A DNA stretch of 64,000 nucleotides, taken from DASSFG01 sp035547915. Its GTDB lineage: Bacteria > Planctomycetota > Planctomycetia > Pirellulales > JAICIG01. Both the position numbers and the translations under genes were made by a program. The notes below the pieces were generated by a model. That model made no database searches. It saw only the letters and a program-made list of their open reading frames with translations, and was not told the DNA's origin. The stretch spans positions 124,001 to 188,000 of the forward strand of contig DASZTS010000095.1 in NCBI GenBank assembly GCA_035547915.1. The letters are read 5' to 3'. Below, piece after piece: positions 55,006 to 63,388 of this stretch (position 1 is its first letter; the number at the start of each line of letters is the position of its first letter).

Positions 55006-55421
55006 CGGAGGGGGATGCGTTTCTGTGACAGACAAAGATGCGAGGCGGTCGGCTAGGGTCAAGCTTGGCGCGTGTCCCCAGGAATGGCGCGGCCGACATA
55101 CAGCTTCGGCTGAGCAAGCATAGCTTGGCCGATCTCTGGACGCGGCCGACCCGTTTTTTGCTTTACACGCGTGCGACCGTGGGCAATGTACGGCTTTTCG
55201 CCCGGGCGAGCAACCGGACGTCTAGGCAACTTTCGAAGAAGAGAGGATGCCGCCCTTCAGCCGTTGCGCAACGCCGCAACGTCGGGTCGCATCGCGGAGG
55301 TGTCTGCCGGCAACTCCTCTAAGAGCGGCTGACAAAACCCGGAAGCCGGAGCGCCCGTGGGCGAAAAATCGGCCGTGAAACGCCGATTTTTGTGGAGCGA
55401 GCTCCGGTTTTGTCGGTTGCT
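55006..55421. other. intergenic region with repeat copy E
   Basis: About 415 bases between same-strand genes. The left part (55006-55319) shows nothing beyond a short GTTGCGCAAC palindrome at about 55263; the right part is repeat copy E. Confidence 0.6.
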
Positions 55422-55425
55422 CTAA
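55320..55425 (-). repeat. 105-bp foldback element, copy E
   Basis: Opposite orientation to copies B-D: right-type end TAAGAGCGGCTGACAAAACC at 55320 and left-type end at 55425. The central stem AAAAATCGGC/GCCGATTTTT is perfect (10 bp) with the GTTTCACG loop. It lies directly downstream of the minus-strand toroid gene, whose TAG stop (55422-55424) is in the element end. Confidence 0.88.
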
Positions 55426-56549
55426 GGTTTGCCGGCCGGGACATCGAAAGAGGCGGTCCGGTGCCGACGGCGGGCGATCGGATTCGGGACGCGGGTCTTG
55501 ATGGCCCGTTCGTCGAACATGGCCAGGGCGTGTAGGCCGTGCCCTAACGTGCCGATCGGCCATTCCTTGTCCGAGTCCTTGTAGAGGATCGTCGAGAGAT
55601 AGTCGACCGCCCGGATGAGACGCGGATCGTTGAGCATCTCCGGTGGCACCGAATAGACGAGCCACTCCAAGATGTGCCCCGTGGTTTGCAGGCGGCGTTC
55701 CAGGTCGGGCTTGTCGCCCGGCCCCTTGAACCAGTCGGTGCTGAACGAGCCGTCCGAGTTCTGGAGGCTGAAGGTATAGCGGTAGAAGTCGCGCAGGTAG
55801 GTATCCGCTCGGGCGAATTGTCCATCCAGGGGTTCGCCCCGCTTCTGCCGTTCGTGCACCGCGTAGGCGAGCCCCATCAAGCGGTGCGTGCCGCCGCAAG
55901 CCGCCCCACGGATCGGCGCCTTGATCTCCTCTTTTACCAAGCGCGACACCGACCACTCTTCGCCCAGCGAATTCTGCCAGGTTTCGTTCAAATCGAGATA
56001 GTGGGCCAGCGCGATCAGCTTGAAGGTGAGCTCCATCCCCTCTTGGCAGCCGAGTTTTTCGGTTTCGATCAGGTCGGCCACGGTAAAGGACCGGTTGCCG
56101 GCGCGCATCGGGTAATCTTTCATCACCTTCGATTGCGCCAGGATCGCCAGGAATTGGCCGTGATGTCCCTGCACGCGGGGCCCCTTCGCCGCGGCGATTC
56201 GGCCCTGATCGAGGTACACCAGCGGTTGGCCGGCGCATTTCCCCGCGTAGCAGAGCCAGCCGATCGAATTGACCGGCGGCCCGTCCGGCCCGCCGCGCAA
56301 GACACGCGACTTCACGCCATAGGCGATGATCCAGTGCATCACCTCCCAGCAGTTCTGGTCCTTCGTGTTGATGGGACGCTGGTAGTAATGGTTCAACACG
56401 CGGTGGACCTTGTTCGCCAGCCGGTCGCTGACGTGCGACGTCGTCGGCTCGGCGGCATGCGCCTGGCTGCCGCATACAACCACAGCCGTGAAGAGGCACC
56501 ATACGGTTGCCAGACGCCATTTCAGGCGGAATCGTGGGCTCATTTGCAT
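55422..56549 (-). CDS. exported alpha/alpha-toroid repeat protein, second type
   Basis: About 375 residues. The frame is open to 56681, but the ATGs at 56549 and 56543 precede a good signal peptide (LATVWCLFTAVVVCGSQAHA), so 56549 was chosen. The mature part has conserved segments NCWEVMHWIIAYG, IGWLCYAGKCAGQPLVY, GHHGQFLAILAQSKV, CGGTHRLMGLAYAV, SLQNSDGSFSTDWFKG and TTGHILEWLVYSVP, which fit a prenyltransferase-like helical toroid as in other large planctomycete families. No enzymatic residues can be named. Its stop codon TAG is within the end of repeat copy E. Confidence 0.78.
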   Translation of the reverse strand: MQMSPRFRLKWRLATVWCLFTAVVVCGSQAHAAEPTTSHVSDRLANKVHRVLNHYYQRPINTKDQNCWEVMHWIIAYGVKSRVLRGGPDGPPVNSIGWLCYAGKCAGQPLVYLDQGRIAAAKGPRVQGHHGQFLAILAQSKVMKDYPMRAGNRSFTVADLIETEKLGCQEGMELTFKLIALAHYLDLNETWQNSLGEEWSVSRLVKEEIKAPIRGAACGGTHRLMGLAYAVHERQKRGEPLDGQFARADTYLRDFYRYTFSLQNSDGSFSTDWFKGPGDKPDLERRLQTTGHILEWLVYSVPPEMLNDPRLIRAVDYLSTILYKDSDKEWPIGTLGHGLHALAMFDERAIKTRVPNPIARRRHRTASFDVPAGKP

Positions 56550-56759
56550 ATATTTCTCGACCGCGACCGACGCACTACGCACGGGCAACAACCAATATCG
56601 GTTGCGTTCTATGACGAGTTCAGGGGTCGCGCCGGCGGTCGGACCTCTTAACGCGCAGCACGCGAAAAAGAGGGAGCCCACGGATTGTGGAGAATCGGCC
56701 GGGTGCCGTTCCGGTTGAGCGGTTCCGGTAAGCTGGCCAGGGTTGTGCGCTTGGTCGTT

Positions 56760-57710
56760 TTATACCGCCTGGGGCACGTCCACCGAGCTGTTGCCGGCCG
56801 AGACGACGACCGGACCGGCCGCCTCCGCATCGAGGCAGCGTACCTGGTTGCGGCCGCCCTTCTTCGAGGCGTACAGGGCTTCGTCCGCGCGGCGGAAGAG
56901 CATCTCGGAGTTGTCGCCAGGCCGGGCGAGCGCCAACCCGACGCTCACGGTGATGGCCGTATGCTCGGTGCCCGCGACGCCGAAGTTGGCGCGGTTCGTT
57001 CCCGCGCGAATCCGGTCGCCGACCTTCATGGCCGTCTCCGTATCGCAGTGCGGCAGCAAGACGGCGAATTCGTCGCCGCCGAAGCGGGCCACGAAATCGC
57101 CCTCGCGTACGAGCTGGGCCAGCAACCGGCCGAGCTGGGAGATCACCCGGTCACCCGCTTGGTGCCCGTGCGTGTCGTTGATCCACTTGAAGCGATCCAG
57201 ATCGGCGAGCAAGAGCGCGAAGGGGATTCCGTCGCGGCGGTGATAGCCGAACAGCAGCTTCAGCTTGTCATCGAAAGCCTTGCGATTGGCGACGCCCGAC
57301 AGGGAATCGGTGTGCGCCTCGCGGCGGGTGCGGTCGAGCTCCTCGGCCTGCTCCTCCATGCGGCAACGCGCGAAGGTCAGGTCTTCTTCGAGTTTCTGAT
57401 TTGAATCGAGGAGCGACTTGATCTGCCCCAAGATCTCCTGCCGGATCCCTTCCATCTCGCCCGTGGCATGGATGTCGCCGACGTGGCGTTGCACGGCCGC
57501 CATCTCCGAATTCCGGTGATCGACGTCGGTGCTCAGTTCTTGCACGCTGTGCAGCACCTCGATCAGGGCGCGGAGCGAATTCTCGCGGTCGCGGCAGGCG
57601 CGGCGCTCCTGGTCGGAGTGGGTGGTGGTGCGGCCGATGTAATAACCGGCCACCAGGCTGGCCGCCACGCTGGCGAGCACCCAAACGAGTATTTGCGATA
57701 GCACGTCCAC
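56760..57710 (-). CDS. membrane-anchored diguanylate cyclase (GGDEF)
   Basis: Makes cyclic di-GMP. It starts at GTG 57710 with GGAGGTGAG upstream, giving 316 residues. One transmembrane helix (residues 7-25) is followed by a long coiled coil (about 35-140, including NQKLEEDLTFARCRMEEQ). The GGDEF domain then starts with DSLSGVANRKAFDDKL. The signature FGGDEF is intact, and an inhibitory RxxD site (REGD) lies five residues before it, so feedback inhibition by product is likely. No EAL/HD-GYP partner is in the window. The sensory part is only the short membrane/coiled-coil module. Confidence 0.93.
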   Translation of the reverse strand: MDVLSQILVWVLASVAASLVAGYYIGRTTTHSDQERRACRDRENSLRALIEVLHSVQELSTDVDHRNSEMAAVQRHVGDIHATGEMEGIRQEILGQIKSLLDSNQKLEEDLTFARCRMEEQAEELDRTRREAHTDSLSGVANRKAFDDKLKLLFGYHRRDGIPFALLLADLDRFKWINDTHGHQAGDRVISQLGRLLAQLVREGDFVARFGGDEFAVLLPHCDTETAMKVGDRIRAGTNRANFGVAGTEHTAITVSVGLALARPGDNSEMLFRRADEALYASKKGGRNQVRCLDAEAAGPVVVSAGNSSVDVPQAV

Positions 57711-57782
57711 GACGCGAACTCACCTCCCCCATGACCTAGTTTCACACGGAAATATAGGCCACGAAAAAGAGGTGGCGAGGCC

Positions 57783-57816
57783 TTAGAGCGGCTGACAAAA
57801 CCGGAAGCCGGAGCAC
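57783..57816 (-). repeat. 105-bp foldback element, half copy F
   Basis: Only the right-type end is left: TTAGAGCGGCTGACAAAACC, then GGAAGCCGGAGCAC. It ends 11 bases before the stop codon of the HEAT-lipoprotein gene on the minus strand. The central stem and left end are missing, so this is a truncated relic. Confidence 0.7.
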
Positions 57817-57827
57817 TTGCGGCAGAA

Positions 57828-58526
57828 TCAGAACATCTTGCGCAACCGGTCCATCAGCGAGGCAGATTCCTGCTGATTGCCGTGCAGATATTCTCGCCAT
57901 TCCTTCACGGTTTGGTATTTCTTGCCCGTGATGGCTTTGAGCGATGCCATAGCCCGGAATTGAATGGCGGCGTTCTGGTCGTCCAGTGCCAGCGTCAGTG
58001 CCGGCACGGAATTGGGATCCTTGAGTTTGCCGAGCGCTCGTGCCGCGGCCAGCCGGACGTCGGCATCGGTGTCGCTGGTCAGCAACTCGCAGAGAACGTG
58101 GTTGGCTTCGTTCCCCTTCCGCTCGGCCCAGGCGTCGCAACAGGCGATGCGCACGTCCTGGTCGGCGTCGCGCAGACCGGCCTTGAGCATCGCCTCCGCC
58201 CGCGCATTGGGAAACTTGGCGATGGCGCGCAGCATCTCGGAGCGGACGAGCATGTCTTGTTCTTTCGGCAGCGCTTGGCACAGCTCGTCCGTGGCGCGGT
58301 CTTGTTCCGCCGGGGCCAGCTTGTCGGCCTGTTTCGCCAATTCACGCAATATCTTGATGCGTTCGGCGTTGGTGACGACCTTGTGCTGGGGTTCCTCTTT
58401 GTCCTGCTTCGTCCAGAGGCCGAAGGGGTCGTACCATTTTCGCCCGCTCGATGCGCAGCCCGACAGACAGAGCGCCAACAGGAGGAGGGCGCTCGACCGC
58501 GTCGGTCGCTCTAGGCGCAAGAACAT
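57828..58526 (-). CDS. HEAT-repeat lipoprotein
   Basis: The ATG at 58526 starts a lipoprotein signal (SSALLLLALCLSGCASSG, lipobox LSGC), giving 232 residues; the longer frame to 58607 is not supported. The mature protein is built of HEAT-like helical repeats, for example VRSEMLRAIAKFPNARAEAM, VRIACCDAWAERKGNEA and VRLAAARALGKLKDPNSVPA. It is probably a binding scaffold at the inner face of the outer membrane or in the periplasm. The last about 30 residues are charged. It is divergent from cysC. Confidence 0.85.
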   Translation of the reverse strand: MFLRLERPTRSSALLLLALCLSGCASSGRKWYDPFGLWTKQDKEEPQHKVVTNAERIKILRELAKQADKLAPAEQDRATDELCQALPKEQDMLVRSEMLRAIAKFPNARAEAMLKAGLRDADQDVRIACCDAWAERKGNEANHVLCELLTSDTDADVRLAAARALGKLKDPNSVPALTLALDDQNAAIQFRAMASLKAITGKKYQTVKEWREYLHGNQQESASLMDRLRKMF

Positions 58527-58886
58527 CGCGCGAGTTGGAAATGGGCCCGGCGGGGGAGGAAGTTCGGAGCCTGCCAAGAAACGCCGTCGGCGGTTTGCAC
58601 AAAACACCGTTCGCCGACCGCTTTTTTTGTTGGGCTCGGTTGGAAGTGACCGGCAGACTATACAGCGGGGCTAGATCACTCCCAAGGTCAATTGGAGCGC
58701 GCGGGAAGATCGGAACGCCCAATTTGCCCCACAAGACGCCTTTTCGCCAACTCCCCTCCTTGCTAGGATGACCCGTTTCCGCCCCCGGCGACAGGGATTT
58801 CGCCCCAGCCCGCCGACGCGTCGGTCGGATCGCCCGACCAACCGCTTACCCATTTTGCACGAAACGTAAGATCGAGAGCCCCGGCC
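58527..58886. other. divergent intergenic region before cysC
   Basis: About 360 bases with no gene. A T7 run at 58622-58628 and a possible TAGGAT -10 near 58764-58769 were seen, but no convincing promoter or RNA motif. Confidence 0.5.
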
Positions 58887-59537
58887 ATGCCCAACGATAC
58901 GAACGTCCATTGGCACGAACACAGCGTAACGCGTGACGAGCGCGAGCGGCTCAACGGCCACAAAGGCTGCGTGATTTGGTTCACCGGGCTGAGCGCCTGC
59001 GGCAAGAGCACCATTTCTAACCTCGTCGACCACAAACTGCACTCGCAGGGAAAGCACTCCTTCGTCCTCGATGGCGATAATGTGCGGCACGGGCTCAACG
59101 CGGGTCCCGGCATGCTCAAGGAGCGGCACGGAGAGGAGTTCTCCAAGCGTTTCGGTTTGGGTTTCTCGGCCCAGGATCGCGAGGAAAACATCCGTCGCAT
59201 CGGTGCCGTGGCCAAGTTGTTCTGCGACTCGGGGTTGATCACCCTGACCGCCTTCATCAGCCCTTATCGCCGCGATCGCGATGCCGTGCGGGCCACCATG
59301 CCTGCCGGCGACTTCATCGAAATCTTCGTCGACGCGCCGATCGAGGTGTGCGAGGCCCGCGATCCGAAGGGGCTGTATAAGAAGGCCCGCGCCGGCGAAT
59401 TGAAGGGGTTCACCGGCATCGACGATCCCTACGAGGCGCCGGCCAAGCCCGAGTTGGTGCTCAACGCCGGCCAGAAAGACGCCGAGACGCTCGCCAACGA
59501 GGTAATCGCCTACTTGCAGAAGTCCGGAAAGATCTGA
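58887..59537 (+). CDS. cysC: adenylyl-sulfate kinase
   Basis: Phosphorylates adenosine phosphosulfate to PAPS. The 216-residue protein has the P-loop GLSACGKST (residues 34-42), the DGDNVRHGLN substrate loop, ENIRRIGAVAKLFCDSGLI, FISPYRRDRD with the family serine, and EIFVDAPIEVCEARDPKGLYKKAR, here split as VDAPIEVCEARD and PKGLYKKAR. About 15 residues are inserted after the DGDNVRHGLN loop (GPGMLKERHGEEFSKRF), typical of a subgroup. It would use APS made by sat, 22 kb away. Confidence 0.96.
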   Translation: MPNDTNVHWHEHSVTRDERERLNGHKGCVIWFTGLSACGKSTISNLVDHKLHSQGKHSFVLDGDNVRHGLNAGPGMLKERHGEEFSKRFGLGFSAQDREENIRRIGAVAKLFCDSGLITLTAFISPYRRDRDAVRATMPAGDFIEIFVDAPIEVCEARDPKGLYKKARAGELKGFTGIDDPYEAPAKPELVLNAGQKDAETLANEVIAYLQKSGKI

Positions 59538-59622
59538 CCGGCCGAAAATGCGAAACGGGACTTGGCGGTACCGGTTGTGGAATAGGCTCTAACATCGCCG
59601 CGCGCTGACGGGATCTCGATCT

Positions 59623-60579
59623 ATGTCGCCGTTTCGTTCGGTCCCCCCTCTGGCAGCCGCCGCCGAAGCGGAAGTCGCGCCGGCCACGGTGGTGACCTTC
59701 ACGGAAGGTCCGGCCGTGGCTGCCGACGGCACCGTCTATTTTTCCGATATCGAGGGGAACCGCATCCTCAAGCTGTCGCCCGACGGCCAGCGCAGCGTCT
59801 TTCGCGAACCGAGCCATCGCACCAACGGGCAGACCTTTGACCGGGAAGGACGCCTGCTGCATTGCGAGGGGGCCGAATTCGGTCCGGGCGGCGGGCGGCG
59901 AGTCACCCGCACCGATCTGGCGAGCGGTGATTATGTGGTGCTCACGGACCGCTATGAAGGGCGGCGCTACAACTCCCCCAACGACATCTGCGTAGACGGC
60001 CACGGGCGGATCTACTTCACCGATCCATGCTACGGCGATCGTTCGCAGATGGAGATGGAGATCGAGGGGGTGTACCGCATCGATCCGGACGGCCGTGTCG
60101 TCCGCATTCTGGCCCAGCCCGAGATCGAACGGCCGAATGGATTGGCCGTGACCCAGGACTCGCGCTGGCTCTATGTCGTGGATAGCTGCCCGTTGCCCGG
60201 CGGCAACCGCAAGATCTGGTCTTTCGAACTCGACGCCAACGGCCAGCCGCATTCGCAGCGGCTCGTCTACGACTTCGCGCCGGGACGCGGCGGCGACGGC
60301 ATGCGGCTCGACATGGAGGGCAACCTCTACGTCGCCGCCGGCATCTTCAAGCCACGGCATGCGGGAGAGACGGCCGATGTGCCGCCGGCGGTCTACGTGA
60401 TGACGCCCGCGGGCCAACTCATCGGCAAGATCGCGATCGACGAAGACGTGATCACCAATCTCGCCTTCGGCGGCACCGACGGGCGGACCGTCTACGTCAC
60501 GGCCGGCAAGACACTCTTCACGACGCGGGTGGGTGTGCCGGGTCAGGTGGCCTGGCCCAAGTGGAAGACTCCCGTCTGA
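59623..60579 (+). CDS. SMP-30/gluconolactonase/LRE family protein
   Basis: A six-bladed calcium-dependent propeller of 318 residues. Motifs include FTEGPAVAADGTVYFSDI, NSPNDICVDGHGRIYFTDP with the Asn/Asp metal ligands, and a late VVDSCPLPGGNRKIWSF and DMEGNLYVAAG. These proteins hydrolyse sugar lactones or related esters; the substrate is not known. There is no convincing signal peptide, although the N-terminus is Ala-rich. The 3' end overlaps the convergent rsmE gene by 37 bases. Confidence 0.88.
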   Translation: MSPFRSVPPLAAAAEAEVAPATVVTFTEGPAVAADGTVYFSDIEGNRILKLSPDGQRSVFREPSHRTNGQTFDREGRLLHCEGAEFGPGGGRRVTRTDLASGDYVVLTDRYEGRRYNSPNDICVDGHGRIYFTDPCYGDRSQMEMEIEGVYRIDPDGRVVRILAQPEIERPNGLAVTQDSRWLYVVDSCPLPGGNRKIWSFELDANGQPHSQRLVYDFAPGRGGDGMRLDMEGNLYVAAGIFKPRHAGETADVPPAVYVMTPAGQLIGKIAIDEDVITNLAFGGTDGRTVYVTAGKTLFTTRVGVPGQVAWPKWKTPV

Positions 60580-61298
60580 GACGCGTGCGCCGCGGCCGCG
60601 GCGACATACACCGCCGCCGTTTCAACCCGCAGGATACGCGGCCCCAGGTGAAGGATCGGCCAGTCGTGCGATACGGCGGCGGCCAACTCGGCGGCGCTGA
60701 AGCCCCCTTCGGGTCCGATGGCAAACTCCAACGACCGAGCCCTGCCGCGACCGCACGCGGCGAAGAACTCACCCAGGTGCTGTTGCCCACTGGGGTCGGC
60801 CAATGCGCGAGCTGCCTCCGCGGCGGCGGGCGAGGCAAAATAGTGCAACGCGGAGAGCGGCGCCGTGATCTCGAGCAAACGGTTCCGGCGGCACTGCTTC
60901 GACGCCTCGATGACCGCGCGGCGCAGGCGAGCGAGCGCCTTGTCGACCGGTTCCGCGACTCCACGCTCGGTCGTCAGCGGCGTCAATCGGTGTACGCCCA
61001 GTTCGACCGCTTTTTCGACGAGCCATCGCTGGCGGTCGCCCTTGGGCAGCGCCACGGCCAGCGTGACCTGGCACGGTAGCTCGCGATCGGTTTCGTGCCG
61101 GATGAGCAATCGCAGGCCGACGCTCGACCTGCCGATCGTCTCCACCCGCGCGTGCCACTCGGCGCCGCTACCGTCGAAGAGGATGACTTCGTCTCCCGGC
61201 TGCGCCCGCATCACCTGGCTGAGATGGTGCGCCTCTTCGTCGGTCAGGTGGGCGCGCTCGCCGGTGATCGGTTCACGCACGAAGTAGCGGTCGGGCAT
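60543..61298 (-). CDS. rsmE: 16S rRNA (uracil-1498-N3)-methyltransferase
   Basis: SAM-dependent methylation of U1498 in 16S rRNA. The 251-residue SPOUT protein starts MPDRYFVREPI and contains VALPKGDRQRWLVEKAVELG, the SAM-binding trefoil-knot block AIGPEGGFSAAELAAA and LGPRILRVETAAVYVAAA. The C-terminal few codons overlap the SMP-30 gene by 37 bases in the convergent orientation. Repeat copy G lies upstream between it and the divergent ATPase gene. Confidence 0.95.
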   Translation of the reverse strand: MPDRYFVREPITGERAHLTDEEAHHLSQVMRAQPGDEVILFDGSGAEWHARVETIGRSSVGLRLLIRHETDRELPCQVTLAVALPKGDRQRWLVEKAVELGVHRLTPLTTERGVAEPVDKALARLRRAVIEASKQCRRNRLLEITAPLSALHYFASPAAAEAARALADPSGQQHLGEFFAACGRGRARSLEFAIGPEGGFSAAELAAAVSHDWPILHLGPRILRVETAAVYVAAAAAHASQTGVFHLGQAT

Positions 61299-61389
61299 AG
61301 GAAACGGAAAGAATCTTCAAGTGAATGGATTATTTTACCGATTGTGACGAAGGTGCAAAATTGACGGGTTGTGCTGTCTAGCAGGAATG

Positions 61390-61494
61390 TAAGAGCAACC
61401 GACAGAACCGGATCGAACTTCTGAAAAATCGGCGTTTCACGGCCGCTTTGTTGCCACGGCGCTCCGGCTTCCGGGTGTTGTCAGCCGCATTTAA
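61390..61494 (+). repeat. 105-bp foldback element, copy G (central stem damaged)
   Basis: The ends are kept (TAAGAGCAACCGACAGAACC and GTCAGCCGCATTTAA), but the stem partner of AAAAATCGGC now reads GCCGCTTTG, so the stem with its T-run is broken. It is the only copy lying between divergent genes (rsmE and the ATPase), where a terminator would interfere with neither gene end. Confidence 0.8.
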
Positions 61495-61506
61495 GGGAAA
61501 AGCCCG

Positions 61507-62325
61507 ATGTACGAGACCTATTGGGGGTTACGCTTCAGACCCTTCCACGGCCAGACCGGCACGAAGTCGTTCGTGCCCAACCCGGCACACGACGAGGCCC
61601 TGGCGCGCCTGCAATACCTGATCGAGGGGAATCACCGCCTGGGCCTGTTGCTGGGAACCTCCGGCACGGGCAAATCGTTCGTGCTCGATATCGTGGCCGA
61701 GCAGTGGCGCCAGGTCGGCGCGACGGTCGCCAAAACGAACCTGCGCGCCCGCGATCCGCGAGAGACCCTGTGGTCGATCGCCACCGGATGGGGTTTGGAC
61801 GTCGGTCCGCACGCGCCGTTGTTCGATCTATGGCGCGCCGTGGCCGATCGCCTGGCGGAGAATCGCTGGCAACAGATACCGATCGTCATCTTGTTGGACG
61901 ATGCCGATCGAGCGAGCACCGAGGTCATCGATCATCTGATCCGCTTGGTGCACTGCGAAGCGACCGCCGAGAGCCGATTGACGGTCGTGATTGCGGCCCA
62001 AAGCGACCGCATCGGCGAACTAGGCAATCAGCTCCTGGGACTCGTCGAGCTGCGCATCGACCTGCCCGCTTGGGACCTGACCGACACGCATTCCTACCTT
62101 ACGCACCTGCTGGCTCGCGCCGGCCGCCCGCGTTCGGCATTCGCCGAAGAGGCGGTCATGCGAATCCACGAGTTGTCTGAAGGTGTCGTACGCCGCATCG
62201 GCTTGCTGGCCGATCTCAGTCTGTTGGCGGCCGCCGCCCAGCAGCTTCCTCTGGTCGACGTGCATACCGTCGAATCCGTGTTCGATGAGTTGGGCGTGAT
62301 GGACGCGCTCACGCTCAGCTTCTAA
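61507..62325 (+). CDS. ExeA/GspA-like AAA ATPase
   Basis: A 272-residue ATPase. It begins with the ExeA signature YWGLRFRPFHG and an about 30-residue region before the Walker A motif GTSGTGKSFVLD (about residue 52). Walker B is VILLDDADRAS, and a C-terminal helical part (AFAEEAVMRIHELSEGVVRRIG) is as in ExeA/TniB-like AAA proteins. ExeA helps place the type II secretion secretin in the envelope; here no gsp gene is adjacent, so the partner is unknown. The start is the ATG at 61507, 12 bases after repeat copy G. Confidence 0.85.
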   Translation: MYETYWGLRFRPFHGQTGTKSFVPNPAHDEALARLQYLIEGNHRLGLLLGTSGTGKSFVLDIVAEQWRQVGATVAKTNLRARDPRETLWSIATGWGLDVGPHAPLFDLWRAVADRLAENRWQQIPIVILLDDADRASTEVIDHLIRLVHCEATAESRLTVVIAAQSDRIGELGNQLLGLVELRIDLPAWDLTDTHSYLTHLLARAGRPRSAFAEEAVMRIHELSEGVVRRIGLLADLSLLAAAAQQLPLVDVHTVESVFDELGVMDALTLSF

Positions 62326-62473
62326 CGATGAAAAGCGGCCGAGGCAGTCTTCCTAGATTGCTTAATCGTTACAGTCGTTTAGGCGCTATCGCCGGCGCAT
62401 GCTGGCTCGGTCTCGTTTTCGATGCTACGTTTGGTCAGTTTTCTTCCGCCAAACGGGTAGTTTGCATCGCATT

Positions 62474-62749
62474 ATGGGTAACGGATCGGCGTGGCAGCAC
62501 TATTTTCAGAACTGGCCCAAAGAGGTGCCGCAACGCGGCATCGTCGTCACCAGTTTTGAGGACCAGATTCCGTTCGACGGCTTCTTGACGACGAATACGA
62601 TGGTGCTGCTGGAACGGAAAACGCCCGATAACGCGGGGGCGCGCAAAGTGCTGTTGGCGTATGAAAACATCGTTGCGGTCAAGTTTACCGACGTGCTTCG
62701 CAACAAAGCATTCGAGTCGGGCGGTTTTGCGGGCCGGTTGAAAGACTGA
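62474..62749 (+). CDS. small conserved hypothetical protein
   Basis: The ATG at 62474 gives 91 residues; the frame is open from 62399, but upstream residues look non-coding. The body has WQHYFQNWPKEVPQRGIVVT, FDGFLTTNTMVLLERKTPD and VLLAYENIVAVKFTDVLRN, which resembles a small beta-rich (Sm/YlzA-like) domain; I cannot name a family. It lies between the ATPase and the DUF3467 gene, all on one strand. Confidence 0.65.
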   Translation: MGNGSAWQHYFQNWPKEVPQRGIVVTSFEDQIPFDGFLTTNTMVLLERKTPDNAGARKVLLAYENIVAVKFTDVLRNKAFESGGFAGRLKD

Positions 62750-62810
62750 CCATGTGAAACATGCTCGGCGCGGCACTAGGTTCGGGCGCCTACTGCGATT
62801 TCATCGTGTA

Positions 62811-62819
62811 TGGTATAAA
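62811..62819 (+). promoter_or_regulatory. extended -10 promoter candidate for the DUF3467 gene
   Basis: TGGTATAAA at 62811-62819 fits an extended -10 (TGn followed by TATAAA). No good -35 was seen. The predicted leader is about 50 bases. Confidence 0.45.
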
Positions 62820-62878
62820 AACCGAAACGCCCTCAACGCCGCCCCAGGGGGCGCGGCGCGTCTGGAGAACAACGAACT

Positions 62879-63283
62879 ATGGCAAAATCAAAGGAGTCTT
62901 CCGTGTCGAGCGCTACCGAAAAAACTGAAGGTCACAGCGAACCCACTCCCGGCGGCGAAGCCAGCCGCGCGCCGCAGGCCCCCCAGGCCGCCCAACAAGG
63001 GGTGAAAGTGGACGATTCGAAGCTCACCGCGATGTACGCCAATTTCTGCCGCGTCACGGGTACGCCGGAAGAGCTGATCATCGACTTCGGTCTGAATCCG
63101 CAGCCGTTCGGTGTGCCGACCGAACCGGTCATCGTCAATCAGCGGATCGTCACGAACTTTTACACCGCCAAGCGCATGCTGCACGCCTTGCAGCTCACCG
63201 TACAACGTCACGAGCAGGCCTTCGGCGTGCTCGAAACCGACGTGCAGAAGCGCGTCGTTCCGTCGATGCGGCCCGGCCGCTAG
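62879..63283 (+). CDS. DUF3467 domain protein
   Basis: A 134-residue protein with a low-complexity, Ala/Pro-rich N-terminus and the DUF3467 core: MYANFCRVTGTPEELIIDFG, PVIVNQRIVTNFYTAKRML and ALQLTVQRHEQAFGVLE. DUF3467 proteins are common in bacteria and archaea and of unknown function. The ATG at 62879 is the apparent start; a GTG at 62903 is preceded by AAGGAG and is a strong alternative, shortening the protein by eight residues. An excellent terminator follows. Confidence 0.88.
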   Translation: MAKSKESSVSSATEKTEGHSEPTPGGEASRAPQAPQAAQQGVKVDDSKLTAMYANFCRVTGTPEELIIDFGLNPQPFGVPTEPVIVNQRIVTNFYTAKRMLHALQLTVQRHEQAFGVLETDVQKRVVPSMRPGR

Positions 63284-63316
63284 TCGGCGTCCAAGGCGGA
63301 TCGTAGATTCATCGAG

Positions 63317-63359
63317 ACGGGCGTCCGGCTTGTGGGCCGGAACGCCCGTTTTTCTTTTT
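63317..63359 (+). terminator. strong intrinsic terminator after the DUF3467 gene
   Basis: Stem ACGGGCG-TCCGGC with GCCGGA-CGCCCGT (one bulged base) and a six-base loop, followed by TTTTTCTTTTT. A textbook rho-independent terminator 34 bases after the stop. Confidence 0.92.
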
Positions 63360-63388
63360 GTAACCCCGTACGGCCACCATCGTCTCCT

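Noticed and set aside
58600..58660. Possible eroded copy of the 105-bp element before cysC
   Set aside because: A few shared words (CAAAAC, CGGTTGG) are present but neither end motif nor central stem can be aligned.
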